Source of the DNA: CAWJEL01 sp964647255
GTDB lineage: Bacteria > Chloroflexota > Anaerolineae > CG2-30-64-16
Direction of reading: 5' to 3'
DNA: 64,000 nucleotides
Assembly: GCA_964647255.1 (NCBI GenBank)
Contig: CAZYGI010000013.1
Location: 1-64,000, forward strand
A program made the position numbers and the translations under genes. This document shows positions 44,462 to 54,289 of this stretch, piece by piece. Positions within the stretch are counted from its first letter, which is position 1; each line of letters starts with the position of its first letter. The notes beneath the pieces were generated by a model. That model saw only the letters and a program-made list of their open reading frames with translations, made no database searches and was not told the origin of the DNA.

Positions 44462-47400
44462 ACGACATCGCCGGCGAGCACGCCCTCCAGCTTCCAGCCG
44501 TTAGCGTCGAGCGCACGCGCATCAACCCGCCAGGCCGGTCTCAACTGGCGTACGGGGGTGGAGCTTACCTGGCAGTCCTGGATCGGATGTTGATCCGGCT
44601 GCCGCGCCAGGTGATCCCCGGGCCGGATGGCGGCCCGGACCTGGCGCCGTTCGCCCGGTTCAACGCCGACTCCGGCGACGACTGGACCGTGGCCCTGCTG
44701 CATGCCTGGGCCGCGGTGACCGACGTGCTCGGCTTCTATCACGAACGCATCATCAACGAAGGCTATCTGCGGACGGCGACCGAGCGCCTGTCGGTCGTGC
44801 AGTTGGCGCGCACCGTAGGCTACGAGTTGCACCCTGGCCTGGCCGCCGGCGCCGTGCTGGCTCTCACCGTGGTGCAGGGGCTGGGCGAACCGCCCAGGAC
44901 CTTTTTCGTGCCGAAGGGCACGGCCGTGCAGAGCCTTCCGTCACCCAAGAGCGGGCTGCACCAGGGAACGCCAGCCAGCAGCATGCCGCAGGTCTTCGAG
45001 ACCAGCGACGATTTCGTGGCCCGTTCGGACTGGAACCTCCTGCGGCCGGCAGCCAGCGGTGAATTGACCGGGGAACATCGCATCCTGCCCGGCACGAATT
45101 CCTTGCGCCTCCTGGGCAACCGCACTGACCTGAGAAAGGGAGACCGGCTGCTGTTCATCGGCCAGGACCCGACGCATCCGCAGCGCAAGCTCTGGCAGAT
45201 GGCCCAGGTGAAGGTCACCGCGCCCAACGCCGCCGGGTTCACCGCGGTCTCGTGGGAAAGCGTGCCTGGCCTGCCAGCGGGTCCTCTGCCGCTCCTAGGC
45301 CCCGACCCAGAGCCCGACGTCGAGCCGCTAGCCATCGCCGCCCCCCAGCTCTTCGTGCTGCGCCAGCAGGCCAAACTATTCACTTACACGGCGGCCGGGG
45401 TCTACCGCACCTGGCCTTCCCAGGGGACAGCGGGCGAACCTGACGCCGGGGATGTCGCAACCTCCGGCAGCGCCGACGGACAAGCTCCGGCCGCTGCGCA
45501 TGACGTCCAGCCCCAGCCAGCCTGGTGGCCGGCCGGCATCGGCCTGCCGCACGAGCCGGTAGACTTGCTCCTGAGCACCCGGAGCGGCCATCTGCTGGGA
45601 GTCACCACGAAAGGCATCTACCGCTCGAACGACGGCGGGGCCACGTGGCAGCCAGCCGGCGCAGGGTTGCAAGCCAGGCATATCACGGCCCTGACCGAAG
45701 GCAATGATGGCACGCTCTACGCCGGCACCGACAAGGGCGAGGTGCACCTGTCACAGGACGAGGGCGAAACCTGGCGGCAGGCGGCCGGCGACCCCATCCA
45801 CCTGCCCGTGCGCGGCCTGGGCAAGCTGGCGCCGGCTATCCTGCGCAGCACGGGCCACCTGCCGGAGGTCGTCGTCACCTCGCTGGCAGCCTACCGCAGC
45901 GGCGGCACAGACGTGCTGGCCGCCGGCGCCGACTCGGGTGTGTTCCTGTCAACGAATCAGGGCCGGCAGTGGAAGGCGGCCAATCTGGTGCTGCCCAAGC
46001 TCGACCGCAAGACCGGCATGGCAAAGGTCAGCGTACAGGCGCTGGGCGTCGTCCGCGCCGGCAAGCGCCAGCAGCTCTACGCCGGCACAGACGAGGGGGT
46101 GTTCCCTATCCGGGCGACGTCCAGCGCGACGCCTGTCATCCTGGCCGGCCTAGTGTTGGCCGTGCTCTACCGGCTGATACTCAACCCGGGCGGCATCCTG
46201 ACCAGGCAAGTCTATACTGCGGTCGTCAATTTGACCAAGGCTGCCGGCGCCGCAGTCGCCGCACTCTTGACCCGGTTGAATGAGATCGCCGGGATCAACC
46301 TGCCCCCGATCAGCGATCCGCTGGCAACCCCCGTCGCGAAGTTGATCGGCAACGTGGGCAAGGCGATCTTGACGCCTATCGCCCAGCTTCCCGCGACCAT
46401 ACCGGTCCCTACGGCGACGCCGGCCAGCACAGCCAGCGCAACGGCCACGGCGATGGCGACGGCCACCGCAACGCCTACGGCGATGGCCGCGGTGACTGTG
46501 ACACCCGCGGCAACGGCCGCGGCCGCGTCGGCTCCGGTCGCAGCAGCGCTGCCCAAGCCGATTGCGGCAATCCTGGCCGTCTTAGACCAGTATCCGGTGC
46601 TCTGGTTTCTTGTTGATGCCGCGTTGATCGCCGCGGCGATCGGCATCGTGATGATCGCCTGGTGGCTGATCTGGCGTTTCTTGAACAACCGGCCCGGCCG
46701 TCGCATCGCCGGCGCGCTTCCCCCTGCCGCGCTGCCGGCCGCAATGCCGGGCAAGCTGCCCGGTGTGAAAGATCTGATCCAGCAGCTCACGGCCCAGAGG
46801 CCCCCTGTGGCAGTGCGAGATCTCAAAGCCAACCTGACGGGGCTGTACGCTGGGACGGCCCAAGGCGTTTATCATGCCGCGGGACCTGGGCCAGGACCGC
46901 AAGACAAGTGGCTGCGCCGCCTGGGCGCGCGTCTCGTGCAGATCGCTTTTCCCGGCCTGCTGGCCGGTTGGACCCGGTTGGAGACCGCTTCGCAGGCTCA
47001 GCCGGATGTCCAGTCGCTGGCCTTGCCTGAACCGGATTCCCTGCTGGCGGCTACCGGGGCTGGCGCGACCCACCATTACCGTTATGTCAATAATTCTTGG
47101 AAACCGACGGAGGCGGATGGCGCACCGGCAGCGTTGACAGGCATCGCCGGCACTGCCGCACTCGGCAAGGGGCTGTTCCTGGCCGGGACGCCGCCTAAGG
47201 CCAAAGTCGACCCCGCCTGGTCGCCCTGGCAGTTGCAAGAACACGCCATCCACCTGGACGCGCTGCCTGATGGCATCGCGGCGGGGAGCTGGCTGGTTTT
47301 GGACGCTGCAGGCGGGGCCCAGACCGACCAGCCCTCGCCCTTGCCGCGCTTGTACCAGGTGCGCAAAACTGAGCGCGCCGACAGCAGCGATGCCAGCAAG

Positions 47401-49173
47401 AAGCAGCCGCTCACGCGCGTGGTTGTTGACCGGGGCGATGACCTGGCGCGCTATGACCGCACGACAGCGCGCGCGCTGTTCCAGAGTGAGCCGTTGGCGA
47501 TCTATGACGACCGGCCGGTGCAGGGCAGCATCCTGGCCCTCGACCGGGTTGTGACGGACCTGCGGCCAGGCCAACCCGTGATCATCAGCGGCAAGCGCAT
47601 GCGCGCCCGGTTGATCGCTCCAGCGGACCCCCCCGTCACTTTGACAACATTGAACGGGCTGCAAACAGTGCCGATCCGGCCGGGAGAATCGCTGATCGTG
47701 CTCAGGCCTCCGCAGCGCCAGGCCGTGACGAACCAAAATGCAAGCCGGACACGTGGCGACGCCGCTCAGGCCCCCGGCCCAGCGGACCAGCAGCCCACCG
47801 CGGAAATCTGGCGCCTGCGCAACCGGGATGGGATCGAGGGCGAGGCGACCATCGAAGCCGCGACGGACGCGGCCGCGCCTCAGTTCGTCATCGAGCCGCC
47901 GCACGACGATGATCCGGAGGTCAACGAGCTTGCCGCGCTCTACGATATCGCCGCCAGCGCCGACCGGACGACGCTCACGCTGACCACCGATTTGTCTGCC
48001 CCGGACCGGACGCTCAGGCCGCTCGCCAACATGTTCGAGCGGACGACGGTTACCCTGCGTGCCAACATCGTTCAGGCCACGCACGGCAGCACGGTACCGC
48101 TAGAGGTGCTGGGCAGCAGCGATGGCTCGCAAGCCAATCAACGCTTCCTGCTGCGCCAGGCCCCGCTGACCTACATCAGCGCCGCCACGCCGGAGGGCCG
48201 ACAGAGCACGTTGGCCGTCACGGTGGCCGGGGTGCGTTGGCGACAGGCGCCGTTCCTGTACGGGCATCCGCGCGACGAGCGGGCCTACATCGTGCAGCAC
48301 GACGAACAAGGCCGGGCCACCATCACCTTCGGCGACGGCCGCGCCGGTGCGCGCCTGCCCAGCACACGAGAGGAGGTTCGGGCCACCTATCGCATCGGGA
48401 TCGGCGAGGCAGGAAACGTGCCCGCGGGCAGCCTGACCCAACTGCGGTCCGCGCCGCCTGGGCTGGCAGGTGTGACCAATCCGCTCCCGGCATCGGGCGG
48501 CGTCGAACCGGAGACGAACGACTCAATCCGGGCGAACGTGTCGCTTGGGCTGCACGCCATGCACCGCATCGTCTCTTTGAGCGACTACGAGGACTTCGTG
48601 CGTTCCTTTGCCGGCATCGGGCGGGTGCAAGCCAAGATGTTCCACCGCGGTCATGGCGGCCTGTTGCACCTCACCGTTGCCGACGCCGACGGCAACCCAC
48701 TGCCGCTAACCTCAAACCTTTACCTGAACCTGGTGACGGCGGTTGAGCGCGCCCGGGTCGCGCCCACGCCACGGCTGCGGATTGATGCCTACGAGCCGGT
48801 ATTCTTCGATGTCGCGCTCAAGGTGGTCGTGGACCACGACTTCAAAGCCCGGCAGGCAACGATCGAGCAGCAAGCCAGGCTGGCTTTGAGCAACGCCTTC
48901 ACGTTCCAGCGCCGCGACTTCGGCCAGGGCGTGTCGGCGTCGGAGATCATCAACCTGGTCCAGCCGATCGCTGGGGTCGTGGGTGTCGAGATCACGCAGC
49001 TGGCCTATCACGGCAGCAGTCCAACCCAACCGCCCCCCGATACGGCGCAGGCCGTGGCCGCGCAACCCGCCCGCTGGCCGCAGGACGCCGTCCTTCCCGC
49101 ACCAGCCCAGTTGCTGTTGATCAACAGTCAGAATCCGAAGGGCATCGCCATCGCCGTGGAGTTTGTGCCATGA
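44458..49173 (+). CDS. Giant baseplate J-type protein with propeller-like and transmembrane insertions
   Basis: The ends of this 1,571-residue protein are baseplate: residues 1-270 (VALLHAWAAVTDVLGFYHER, GYLRTATERLSVVQLARTVG) and about 1270-1571 (ATITFGDGRAGARLPS, ATYRIGIGEAGNVPAGSL, SLSDYEDFVRSFAGIGRVQ). Between them lie propeller-like BNR/Ycf48-type repeats (KGIYRSNDGGATWQPAG, EVHLSQDEGETWRQAAG, GVFLSTNQGRQWKAANL; about 365-550). Next come a hydrophobic segment (AGLVLAVLYRLIL, 555-579), an Ala/Thr/Pro linker (645-697) and a strong transmembrane helix (LWFLVDAALIAAAIGIVMIA, then WWLIWRF; 714-742). Propeller-like sequence then resumes (LYAGTAQGVYHAAG). The frame is open throughout and coupled by ATGA overlaps at both ends, so this is a real fusion. 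A membrane segment inside a baseplate is unusual and suggests that the particle is tethered to a membrane. Confidence 0.85.
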   Translation: MNDIAGEHALQLPAVSVERTRINPPGRSQLAYGGGAYLAVLDRMLIRLPRQVIPGPDGGPDLAPFARFNADSGDDWTVALLHAWAAVTDVLGFYHERIINEGYLRTATERLSVVQLARTVGYELHPGLAAGAVLALTVVQGLGEPPRTFFVPKGTAVQSLPSPKSGLHQGTPASSMPQVFETSDDFVARSDWNLLRPAASGELTGEHRILPGTNSLRLLGNRTDLRKGDRLLFIGQDPTHPQRKLWQMAQVKVTAPNAAGFTAVSWESVPGLPAGPLPLLGPDPEPDVEPLAIAAPQLFVLRQQAKLFTYTAAGVYRTWPSQGTAGEPDAGDVATSGSADGQAPAAAHDVQPQPAWWPAGIGLPHEPVDLLLSTRSGHLLGVTTKGIYRSNDGGATWQPAGAGLQARHITALTEGNDGTLYAGTDKGEVHLSQDEGETWRQAAGDPIHLPVRGLGKLAPAILRSTGHLPEVVVTSLAAYRSGGTDVLAAGADSGVFLSTNQGRQWKAANLVLPKLDRKTGMAKVSVQALGVVRAGKRQQLYAGTDEGVFPIRATSSATPVILAGLVLAVLYRLILNPGGILTRQVYTAVVNLTKAAGAAVAALLTRLNEIAGINLPPISDPLATPVAKLIGNVGKAILTPIAQLPATIPVPTATPASTASATATAMATATATPTAMAAVTVTPAATAAAASAPVAAALPKPIAAILAVLDQYPVLWFLVDAALIAAAIGIVMIAWWLIWRFLNNRPGRRIAGALPPAALPAAMPGKLPGVKDLIQQLTAQRPPVAVRDLKANLTGLYAGTAQGVYHAAGPGPGPQDKWLRRLGARLVQIAFPGLLAGWTRLETASQAQPDVQSLALPEPDSLLAATGAGATHHYRYVNNSWKPTEADGAPAALTGIAGTAALGKGLFLAGTPPKAKVDPAWSPWQLQEHAIHLDALPDGIAAGSWLVLDAAGGAQTDQPSPLPRLYQVRKTERADSSDASKKQPLTRVVVDRGDDLARYDRTTARALFQSEPLAIYDDRPVQGSILALDRVVTDLRPGQPVIISGKRMRARLIAPADPPVTLTTLNGLQTVPIRPGESLIVLRPPQRQAVTNQNASRTRGDAAQAPGPADQQPTAEIWRLRNRDGIEGEATIEAATDAAAPQFVIEPPHDDDPEVNELAALYDIAASADRTTLTLTTDLSAPDRTLRPLANMFERTTVTLRANIVQATHGSTVPLEVLGSSDGSQANQRFLLRQAPLTYISAATPEGRQSTLAVTVAGVRWRQAPFLYGHPRDERAYIVQHDEQGRATITFGDGRAGARLPSTREEVRATYRIGIGEAGNVPAGSLTQLRSAPPGLAGVTNPLPASGGVEPETNDSIRANVSLGLHAMHRIVSLSDYEDFVRSFAGIGRVQAKMFHRGHGGLLHLTVADADGNPLPLTSNLYLNLVTAVERARVAPTPRLRIDAYEPVFFDVALKVVVDHDFKARQATIEQQARLALSNAFTFQRRDFGQGVSASEIINLVQPIAGVVGVEITQLAYHGSSPTQPPPDTAQAVAAQPARWPQDAVLPAPAQLLLINSQNPKGIAIAVEFVP

Positions 49174-51539
49174 GTGACAGCATCGAAGAACGCTTCTATG
49201 CCCTGTTGCCGCAGTTGTATCGCCATCGTGACATGCTGCAAGGCCAGCCCCTGCGCGCGCTCCTGGCCGTGCTTGAAGGAGAGTATCAGGCGCTGAGCCA
49301 GGACATGCAGGCCACCTACGACAATTGGTTCGTGGACACCTGCGATGAGTGGGTGTTGCCCTACCTGGCCGACCTGCTCGGCATCCGCGGCCTGGACCAC
49401 GTCCAGCACCTGTTTCCCACCCAGCGCCGCCTCGTGGCCAACGCCCTGGCCTACCGGCGCCGCAAAGGGACCGCAGCCGTCTTGGAGCACGTCTTGCGCG
49501 ATGTGACCGGCTGGGACGTGCGGGTGGTCGAATTCTTCCAGCTCCTATCGGTCACCCAACATCTGTCCGCGCTCCGGCCCAACACCGGCCGCAGCGTGGA
49601 TCTCCGGGAGTCCCTCGCCCTGTCGCAAGCAGGCGGCGCCTTCGAGCGCTTTGCGCACACCCTGGATGTAAGAGGCAACGAGGCCGAGCTTGTGCTATCC
49701 GGTTCTGACCGAGGGGCCCAGCCATCGAAGTATCACCCGGCTAACCTGGGCATCTTCGTGTGGCGGCTGCGCGCCTACCCCCTGGATGACACCTTCGCCC
49801 GTCCGGTCGCCGGTTCCGCGCACGCGGGGTGCTTCACCTTCGACGCGGCCGGTCGTTCGGTGCGCCTGTTCAACCGTCCTCAGCCCGTGGATAGCATCCT
49901 GGATCGCGCCCAGGCGCCCAATCTGACCATCCCCCTGACCCGCGCGTTGCTGGACTCTGACCTGCGGGCCGCAGCAGATGAGGCCGGCAACGGCGCCTAT
50001 TACGGTCCCGACCGCAGCTTCATGATCAGCTATCGAACCGGACCAGGCGATCCTTTCCAGCCAGTTCAGCCTGAAGGCCTGCTGGTGGCTGACCTCTCTA
50101 GCTGGCGCCTTCCACCAGGCCAGCCATCGGACGCGTCCGGCGGCCCGAAGATCGTCGCCGTGGATCCGGAACTGGGACGGATGAGGTTTCTCTTGCCGCA
50201 GGGGCCCAAGGAGATGGGCGACGTCATCGTCAGCTACACCTATGGCTTCAACGCCGATTTGGGAGGAGGCGCCTACAGCCGCTACGCAGATCTGCAGGCG
50301 CTGGAAAACCTCCCCGAACACGCGCTGCGGATCAGTGTCGCCGAGGGCGGCCTGAGCGAGCTCCCAGCAATCGCGGACGCAAGTGACCGCGACGCTTTAG
50401 ATTGGCCGCGTCCACTTCGTACGCTCCAGGCGGCCCTGGACGCGTGGGAACGCTACTGCGAAGACTGCGCGGTCAAAGACCTGCGGCCGATCGGCGCCAT
50501 CGTCATCCTGGACAACGGGCGCTACGGCGGCAAGTCGCAGCGCGGTGACAGCCAAACGCTCGATGCGAGCGGCGATCTGGTGATCCGGCTGCCACAGGGC
50601 GCGCAATTGTCCATCATCGCCGCCGATGGCGTGCGACCCTCCATCCGGCCCTTCAATCGGCTGAGGATCACCACGACGCTCGAGCCAATCCCGCGGAAGG
50701 GAGTTGAGCCACGGCTGCTGAGCAAAGCCAGTGAGCCATCCGCGCCCGATCGCCGCCTGCAGTTAAACGGGATCCTGCTCGAGGGCCGGCCCATCGAGAT
50801 CAACGACGAGCCATTTGATGGCTTCATAGACCTGGAGCTGAAACACTGCACGACTCTGGCATCGGGCATCAGGGTCAAGTTACGCTCGCCACGCTCCCAG
50901 GCGTTGCGCGTTCGGATCGAAAATAGCATCGTGGGTGCGGTGCGGCTTCCCAGTGACACCTTCGAGTTGGCGATCGCCGACAGCATCGTAGATTCGGGCG
51001 ACGAAGAAGATGCCATCGCGGGGAGTAAACCTGGAGAAATGGGGCCGGCCACAACACTAGAGCGCGTTACGGTCTTGGGCGCTACACGAGTTCTTGAACT
51101 GAAGCTGGCCTCGGATGTGATCTTCACCCAGCCCCTGCATGTCGAGCACTGCCAAGGCGGGCTGATCCGCCGGTGTTATGTACCGCCGGAAAGCCAGGCG
51201 ACGCCGCGCCGCGAGCACTGCCAACCCGACCTCGCCCTCGAGGCGCTCGGTCGCATCACAACACCGCCCGACACGGCCGCTGCCGAGGCGCTTGCCGCTG
51301 AAAAGGATCGGCTGCAACGGCGAATACGGCCCATCTTCACATCCACCGATCCTGGCCATCCCGGCTACGCGCAGTTGCACCCTTCAACCGCCGTCGAGAT
51401 ACGGAGCGGCGGCCAGGCCGGTGCAGAAATGGGCGCATTTCATGACCTGTACGAACATCAACGCGTGGCAAACCTGCGCCGAGCGTTGGACGAGTACTTG
51501 CCGCTGGGCAAGCAGGTCAGCATCCATTTCGTGACCTAG
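49170..51539 (+). CDS. eCIS tail protein I-like baseplate protein with beta-helix C-terminus
   Basis: Residues 1-140 (ERFYALLPQLYRHRDMLQG, WVLPYLADLLGIRGLDHVQH, ANALAYRRRKGTAAVLEHVL) match the P2 gpI/Afp12-type family that closes the baseplate. The rest is large and beta-rich: LRPIGAIVILDNGRYGGKSQ, then VEHCQGGLIRRCY and other short repeating strands suggest a beta-helix or fibre-like extension. Such extensions can bind the target cell. At 789 residues it is longer than simple gpI proteins. It overlaps the giant baseplate gene by four bases. Confidence 0.8.
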   Translation: MSDSIEERFYALLPQLYRHRDMLQGQPLRALLAVLEGEYQALSQDMQATYDNWFVDTCDEWVLPYLADLLGIRGLDHVQHLFPTQRRLVANALAYRRRKGTAAVLEHVLRDVTGWDVRVVEFFQLLSVTQHLSALRPNTGRSVDLRESLALSQAGGAFERFAHTLDVRGNEAELVLSGSDRGAQPSKYHPANLGIFVWRLRAYPLDDTFARPVAGSAHAGCFTFDAAGRSVRLFNRPQPVDSILDRAQAPNLTIPLTRALLDSDLRAAADEAGNGAYYGPDRSFMISYRTGPGDPFQPVQPEGLLVADLSSWRLPPGQPSDASGGPKIVAVDPELGRMRFLLPQGPKEMGDVIVSYTYGFNADLGGGAYSRYADLQALENLPEHALRISVAEGGLSELPAIADASDRDALDWPRPLRTLQAALDAWERYCEDCAVKDLRPIGAIVILDNGRYGGKSQRGDSQTLDASGDLVIRLPQGAQLSIIAADGVRPSIRPFNRLRITTTLEPIPRKGVEPRLLSKASEPSAPDRRLQLNGILLEGRPIEINDEPFDGFIDLELKHCTTLASGIRVKLRSPRSQALRVRIENSIVGAVRLPSDTFELAIADSIVDSGDEEDAIAGSKPGEMGPATTLERVTVLGATRVLELKLASDVIFTQPLHVEHCQGGLIRRCYVPPESQATPRREHCQPDLALEALGRITTPPDTAAAEALAAEKDRLQRRIRPIFTSTDPGHPGYAQLHPSTAVEIRSGGQAGAEMGAFHDLYEHQRVANLRRALDEYLPLGKQVSIHFVT

Positions 51540-51595
51540 TTGCAGGGATGCGCCGCTGCGCGGTCAGGCATTTTCCACAGACAATGAAGGTAACA

Positions 51596-53500
51596 ATGCG
51601 AGGCGATTTCTCACGTTCGACATTTGATCCCAAGCAACACTACACCACCGTGCGCATGCAACAGGGCCGGATGCAGCTTGATGCCGACTGGAACGAGCAG
51701 ATGGACATCCTGTTGCACCTGCTGCGCGTCCAGGCGCAAGACCTGCTAGGCCCTTACGGCGCACCTGCGCGTTCGGCCGGTTTCGCCATCTCGCTGCCGG
51801 AGCGCGGCGGTCTTCAGGACGATCTGCGCATCGCGGCCGGCCGTTACTACGTTGACGGCATCCTGGTGGAAAACGATAGCGACACGTTGTTCCGTGCGCA
51901 ACCGTATTGGCCCAATGCTGACCTGCGGGAGGCCATGCATGACGCCGACCGCTGCGTGATCTATCTGGATGTGTGGGAGCGACATCTGAGCGGCGCCGAG
52001 GCGCCGTCGCTCCTCGAGCCTGCCCTGGGCGGCCTCGATACCACCACCCGCACCCAGACCGTGTGGCAGGTGAAACGATGGCCGGCGACCTCCTCGGACA
52101 AAGTTCCCCAACCAGCTACGAACAAGGGCCTGTTGAGCGCATGGAGCCAATGGCGTGATGCGCAGAGCCGACCAGGCGGTTCGGTCGGTCGTGGCGCGCT
52201 GCGCCCCAGGGTGACACCGGCCGGTTACGGCCTGACCAATCAGCTTTATCGGGTCGAAATCCACACCGGAGGCGATGAAGCGACGTTCAAGTGGTCGCGG
52301 AACAACGGCTCGGTCACGTTTGTTGTGACGAGCCTACAATTCAAAGACGCGCTGCTGACGGTCACGTTGGAAGGTGTATCGGCGGCGACGGACCTACAGG
52401 TGGGCGACTGGTTGGAACTGGCTGATCCGTCGTACGAGCTAAGCTCGCGGCCGGCGCCGCTGTTCAAGATCCACGACTCACCCAACTGGGATTCCGCGTC
52501 CGCGACGGTCAACCTGGTTCCCGCGACCGCTCCGAGCGAACAAGACCGCCAGGAGATCGAGGCCATTGGACAGCACCTATCCCAAGGCAGGCAGATCCAA
52601 CTGGATGGCATGCGCACAGTCCTGCGGCGTTGGGACCACAATGAGCATGCCCAGGGGAACAGCGCCGGCCTGGATGGCGCCATCGCGGTGCGACCCAACC
52701 AGTGGCTGCCCCTTGAAAACGGCATCGAGGTCCGCTTTGAGGGCGCCAGTGACCTGCGCACAGGCGACTACTGGCTTATTCCTGCCCGCAGCGAGACCGA
52801 GGGCTATTCGCTCCTCTGGCCAGTTGAACCCGCACAGGTCAATGCAACCCGCAGTGAGGCGTCAGCCGTCGATCCGACTGCCCCTGAAGCAGCATCACAA
52901 AGTCTCTCGTATGCGAAGCAACCTGCGCAGCGGATCGAACACCATCTTGCCCCTTTGGCGGTGCTCTTCCGCGACGGAACAGCTCCGGCCGTGTCCGACC
53001 TGCGAACGCTCTTCCAGCCCGTTGTCGGCTTCGAATCTGACGAAACCGCTATCGAGCAACGCCTGCAGGGTGCGATTGACGCGCTGAGGGGCGAAATCAC
53101 CCAAATGTCGTCTGCGGTCTACCCGGTGGCCGATCCCAGCGCCGGCCTCGAATCAGGCCAGGTGGTTGCCCTGGATCCGGTCAGCGGCGGCATCGAGCTG
53201 GCCAAACGCAGCAATGCATCCCTTGTCGTCGGCGTGACGCTCGGTCCCTTTGGCGACTGGGAGGAGCGGAAACAGGCAACCCCAAGCTACCGGGTAGCGC
53301 AAACCGGCCGCCACCAATGCCTGGTGCGCGGTCGGATTGAGCCCGGCGACCTGCTGGTACCCTCGGATGTGCCCGGCTATGCCATGTCGGCAGGACTGAT
53401 TATCCAGCCAGGCGCGGTGATCGGCAAGGCGCTACAGGCCCACCACCCAACCGATGTCAAAGAGGTTGCAACGATCGCCATCATGGTGACCTTACAGTAA
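51596..53500 (+). CDS. DUF6519-like eCIS accessory protein
   Basis: I took the internal ATG at 51596 (MRGDFSRSTFDPKQHYTTVR) because conserved homologues begin this way and a GAAGG site precedes it. The N-terminal motifs MQQGRMQLDADWNEQMDILL and YYVDGILVENDSD mark the DUF6519-type protein found with phage-like clusters. The last 150 residues (GLESGQVVALDPVSGGIEL to GRIEPGDLLVPSDVPGYA) resemble the G2-type or fibre-tip domain of tail proteins. It may be a surface-exposed receptor-binding part. No classical Afp13 fibre gene exists in the cluster, which makes this protein a candidate for that role. Confidence 0.7.
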   Translation: MRGDFSRSTFDPKQHYTTVRMQQGRMQLDADWNEQMDILLHLLRVQAQDLLGPYGAPARSAGFAISLPERGGLQDDLRIAAGRYYVDGILVENDSDTLFRAQPYWPNADLREAMHDADRCVIYLDVWERHLSGAEAPSLLEPALGGLDTTTRTQTVWQVKRWPATSSDKVPQPATNKGLLSAWSQWRDAQSRPGGSVGRGALRPRVTPAGYGLTNQLYRVEIHTGGDEATFKWSRNNGSVTFVVTSLQFKDALLTVTLEGVSAATDLQVGDWLELADPSYELSSRPAPLFKIHDSPNWDSASATVNLVPATAPSEQDRQEIEAIGQHLSQGRQIQLDGMRTVLRRWDHNEHAQGNSAGLDGAIAVRPNQWLPLENGIEVRFEGASDLRTGDYWLIPARSETEGYSLLWPVEPAQVNATRSEASAVDPTAPEAASQSLSYAKQPAQRIEHHLAPLAVLFRDGTAPAVSDLRTLFQPVVGFESDETAIEQRLQGAIDALRGEITQMSSAVYPVADPSAGLESGQVVALDPVSGGIELAKRSNASLVVGVTLGPFGDWEERKQATPSYRVAQTGRHQCLVRGRIEPGDLLVPSDVPGYAMSAGLIIQPGAVIGKALQAHHPTDVKEVATIAIMVTLQ

Positions 53501-53512
53501 GGAGGATGGATC

Positions 53513-54289
53513 ATGATTAACTTCAAGAATGGGGGCTTTCTGCTGGGATTGCTGGCGGGTGCGGCGCTGACGGCGCTGTTAGGCATCTTCGTGCTGACGC
53601 TGATCCAAACCGCCAGGCCTGCGCCGGTCGTGACGCCAACCGACACGCCCACAACCGAGCCAACGCACACGCCTACACCAGTCACGCTAACCGACACGCC
53701 CACAACCGAGCCAACGTACACGCCCACACCAGTCATGCTAACCGACACGCCCACAACCGAGCCAACGTACACGCCCACCCAGACGCCTACACCGGCTACG
53801 CCTACGGTTACCCCGGCAGTGCCATCTGTGACCCCAAACACTGTGGGTGGATCCGGGGGGAGTCCCTATTCGTTAGCCTGTCCGCCAGGATCCGCGGCCA
53901 CTGGCATCCAGGGGCGGGCTGGTAGTAACGTCAACCAGGTGCGGGTGCGGTGTCAGGGCATCGTCGATGCGACGCTCTCCGGGGCGAGCTCAACGACAGC
54001 CAGCGCGGGCGGCGGGGGAGGCTCTCCCTATGACCTGGGCTGCCCCGCTGGCTACGTTGTAGTAGGCATCCGCGGGAGGGTCGGGAACGGTGGCGCAGGG
54101 GTCGTGGATATGCTGGGCGTTGACTGCGCCGCACCGGCGGGAGGCCCCACGTTTACCACCGCCTCGGTTGGGACGATCTTCGGCGGTTCAATCGAGTATA
54201 GCCTGAGGTGCCCAGCCGGCACGATCGTCAGGGGTCTGCAAGGAAGAGCAGGGGACCTCGTCGACGCCATCGGGCTGCAATGCCAATAG
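53513..54289 (+). CDS. Membrane-anchored Thr/Pro-linker protein with three carbohydrate-binding-like repeats
   Basis: An AAGGAGG site lies upstream. Residues 8-32 (FLLGLLAGAALTALLGIFVL, TLIQTA) form one membrane helix without a cleavage site. Next comes a repeated Thr/Pro linker (three 51-bp units near 53640-53790, TDTPTTEPTYTPTP), then three repeats with GGSPYSLACPPGSAATGIQG, GGSPYDLGCPAGYVVVGIRG and GSIEYSLRCPAGTIVRGLQG, each ending in an RVRCQ-like motif. The repeat pattern is known from secreted bacterial proteins and looks jacalin-like, but I do not assign a family. It is the last eCIS gene and would display the repeats outside the membrane. Confidence 0.7.
   Translation: MINFKNGGFLLGLLAGAALTALLGIFVLTLIQTARPAPVVTPTDTPTTEPTHTPTPVTLTDTPTTEPTYTPTPVMLTDTPTTEPTYTPTQTPTPATPTVTPAVPSVTPNTVGGSGGSPYSLACPPGSAATGIQGRAGSNVNQVRVRCQGIVDATLSGASSTTASAGGGGGSPYDLGCPAGYVVVGIRGRVGNGGAGVVDMLGVDCAAPAGGPTFTTASVGTIFGGSIEYSLRCPAGTIVRGLQGRAGDLVDAIGLQCQ

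Noticed and set aside
27959..54289. Prophage
   Set aside because: Only tail-like parts are present. There is no capsid, portal, terminase, integrase or lysis gene, and an AAA+ ATPase and Pvc16-type cap point to eCIS.
27959..54289. Type VI secretion system
   Set aside because: There is no TssJLM membrane complex, no ClpV and no TssB/C pair; the sheath is a single phage-like protein.
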